From positions 1 through 10,000 of the forward strand of contig JADHZB010001431.1 of NCBI GenBank assembly GCA_015657535.1: a DNA stretch of 10,000 bases. Reading direction: 5' to 3'. Below the pieces are notes generated by a model that was given only the letters and a program-made list of their open reading frames with translations, had not been told where the DNA came from and made no database searches. Positions 9,418 through 10,000 of this stretch are shown here, piece after piece (the stretch's first letter is position 1; the number at the start of each line of letters is the position of its first letter). The translations under genes were made by a program, and so were the position numbers. Source of the DNA: Nephromyces sp. MM_2019 (Eukaryota; Apicomplexa; Aconoidasida; Nephromycida).

Positions 9418-9809
9418 GTGCGTCGGTGGTAGGGTGTGTGTGTGTGTGTGTGTATGTGTGTGTGTGTGTGGCGGTTGGGGGGGTGGGAGTGGGTTTGGTT
9501 GGAAGGGGTGCGATTCTGTATGAGGGGAGGGTAGTGTATGCGTGGGAGATTGCGATTACTGGTCTTGTGGGTGCGATCACATGTGTGTTGTATGTGATTA
9601 CATGGGTGATGTGTGATTGTGTGTGCATAAGGGTGAATGTATCTTCTTGCGTGAGTTGCGACTATTCTCCTTTTGTGTGTGTGTATCTTCTTGTATATGC
9701 TGCTTTACTCTCTTCCGTGGCGTAGTCTGATGAGTTTATATTTCTCAAACCGGTTTTGCACAAGATTTTATCAGCGTTTTGATTGAGTGTACATACATTG
9801 CCTGCTCAG
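9418..9809 (+). other. Intron 2 (GT-AG, 392 bases, phase 1)
   Basis: The donor is GATG|GTGCGT and the acceptor TTGCCTGCTCAG|G. The exon B frame stays open for about 300 bases into the intron, but the translation there is a Cys/Val/Gly-rich product of TG repeats, unlike the coding exons. The intron is G/T-rich on the coding strand in its first two thirds, then has pyrimidine patches (9700-9718) before the acceptor. A second possible donor, GTAGGG at 9429, is in phase 0 and would not join exon C in frame. A partial copy of the window's palindromic motif (GTGTACATACA) sits at 9787-9797, just before the acceptor. Confidence 0.72.
9434..9470 (+). repeat. (TG)n tract near the 5' end of intron 2
   Basis: A nearly pure TG dinucleotide run with one TATG interruption, starting about 16 bases inside the donor. 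Read as protein it gives a Cys-Val repeat, a sign that this stretch is not coding. Confidence 0.9.
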
Positions 9810-9926
9810 GAAGGAGAAATGCAAGCACTTCATCGTCGCATGTGCTGAAAGTATCCTTATCAGAGAAGGATATGAAGATAGTTGGAGAGCATTTGCTAGT
9901 TTGCCTATTAGCCTGCCGTCATGCAA
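9810..9926 (+). CDS. THADA: THADA/Trm732-like protein, exon C (DUF2428 core)
   Basis: This exon is short, 117 bases, and too small to stand out by length. After the acceptor TGCTCAG|G the frame continues with a G|GA junction codon (Gly) and encodes KDMKIVGEHLLVCLLACRHA. This fits the DUF2428 pattern 'v..iG..f...Ll.sRHrGAfe' that follows the KE...lP block in THADA/Trm732 proteins after a short linker. Here the linker is about 30 residues, with a small Ser-rich piece (ASTSSSH). The exon ends at the donor CAA|GTAAGG, again in phase 1, one codon after the RH dipeptide. Without splicing there the frame stops at TAA 9941-9943, in the middle of the family's conserved core. The next exon lies beyond the window. 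An alternative acceptor at 9774 (TTTATCAG|C) would add about 12 residues in the same frame but needs a weaker phase-2 donor. Confidence 0.72.
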
Positions 9927-10000
9927 GTAAGGCGATTCTTTAAGCTTACAGGATGATAGATCTGAAGTAATAGGGCTTTGGTTCTGTGTGTGTGTTTGCT
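9927..10000 (+). other. Intron 3, start only (donor GTAAGG)
   Basis: The GTAAGG donor follows the first base of a codon, as at the two upstream introns. The 74 visible bases contain stops in the exon C frame (first TAA at 9941) and end in a TG run (GTGTGTGTG), like the interiors of introns 1 and 2. The acceptor must lie outside the window. Confidence 0.62.

Noticed and set aside
660..9946. AAGCTT hexamers, about eleven copies
   Set aside because: Most are Lys-Leu codon pairs (AAG CTT) in the coding frame, so codon and amino-acid preference explains them without a special motif.
9927..9951. A 25-base mini-intron GTAAGG...TTACAG
   Set aside because: Joining there gives a stop codon (TGA) one codon later, in the middle of the conserved core. 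A longer intron leaving the window fits better.
1..10000. tRNA, rRNA, transposon, CRISPR or other accessory system
   Set aside because: I looked on both strands and in the introns for cloverleaf arms, terminal inverted repeats, transposase-like motifs and spaced direct repeats, and found none.

Overview
The window reads as nuclear DNA of a single-celled eukaryote. It has consensus GT-AG introns, very long exons with amino-acid-biased low-complexity insertions, TG-rich introns, and no bacterial gene packing or ribosome-binding sites. Serine-rich and His/Thr-rich inserts together with (TG)n introns make an apicomplexan, perhaps a coccidian, my best guess. That is composition-based inference and weak; no marker gene here fixes the taxon.

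Layout: almost the whole window is one plus-strand protein gene, open at both edges. Exon A runs from the left edge to 6760 (no start codon can be assigned, because the frame is open from base 1). Intron 1 is 6761-7182, exon B is 7183-9417, intron 2 is 9418-9809, exon C is 9810-9926, and intron 3 begins at 9927 and leaves the window. All three splice donors follow the first base of a codon (phase 1), and the two complete introns restore an open frame exactly. The apparent stop codons at 6826 and 9723 therefore lie inside introns. They do not mark the ends of two separate genes.

Product: three blocks, in the right order, match my memory of the THADA/Trm732 family (DUF2428, armadillo/HEAT-like helical repeats). 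The family supplies the non-catalytic partner of the Trm7/FTSJ1 methyltransferase, which 2'-O-methylates nucleotide 32 of certain tRNAs. The visible part already gives about 3,000 residues, before the C-terminal half of the family fold has appeared. Much of the excess is low-complexity insertion: a Gly-Val-Asp repeat, Pro/Thr/Ser-rich stretches, an acidic-to-Thr/His/Gln tract, a Ser/Ala repeat and a poly-Ser tract.

The most curious non-gene signal is a 14-base near-palindrome, GGTGTA-NN-TACACC. It occurs four times inside exon A, in all three codon phases, so it is unlikely to be kept for the protein it encodes. A C-run/G-run tract with small inverted repeats (about 4862-5079) is the other notable DNA-level structure. 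I see no RNA gene, mobile element, CRISPR array or second gene, and no obvious multi-gene system.
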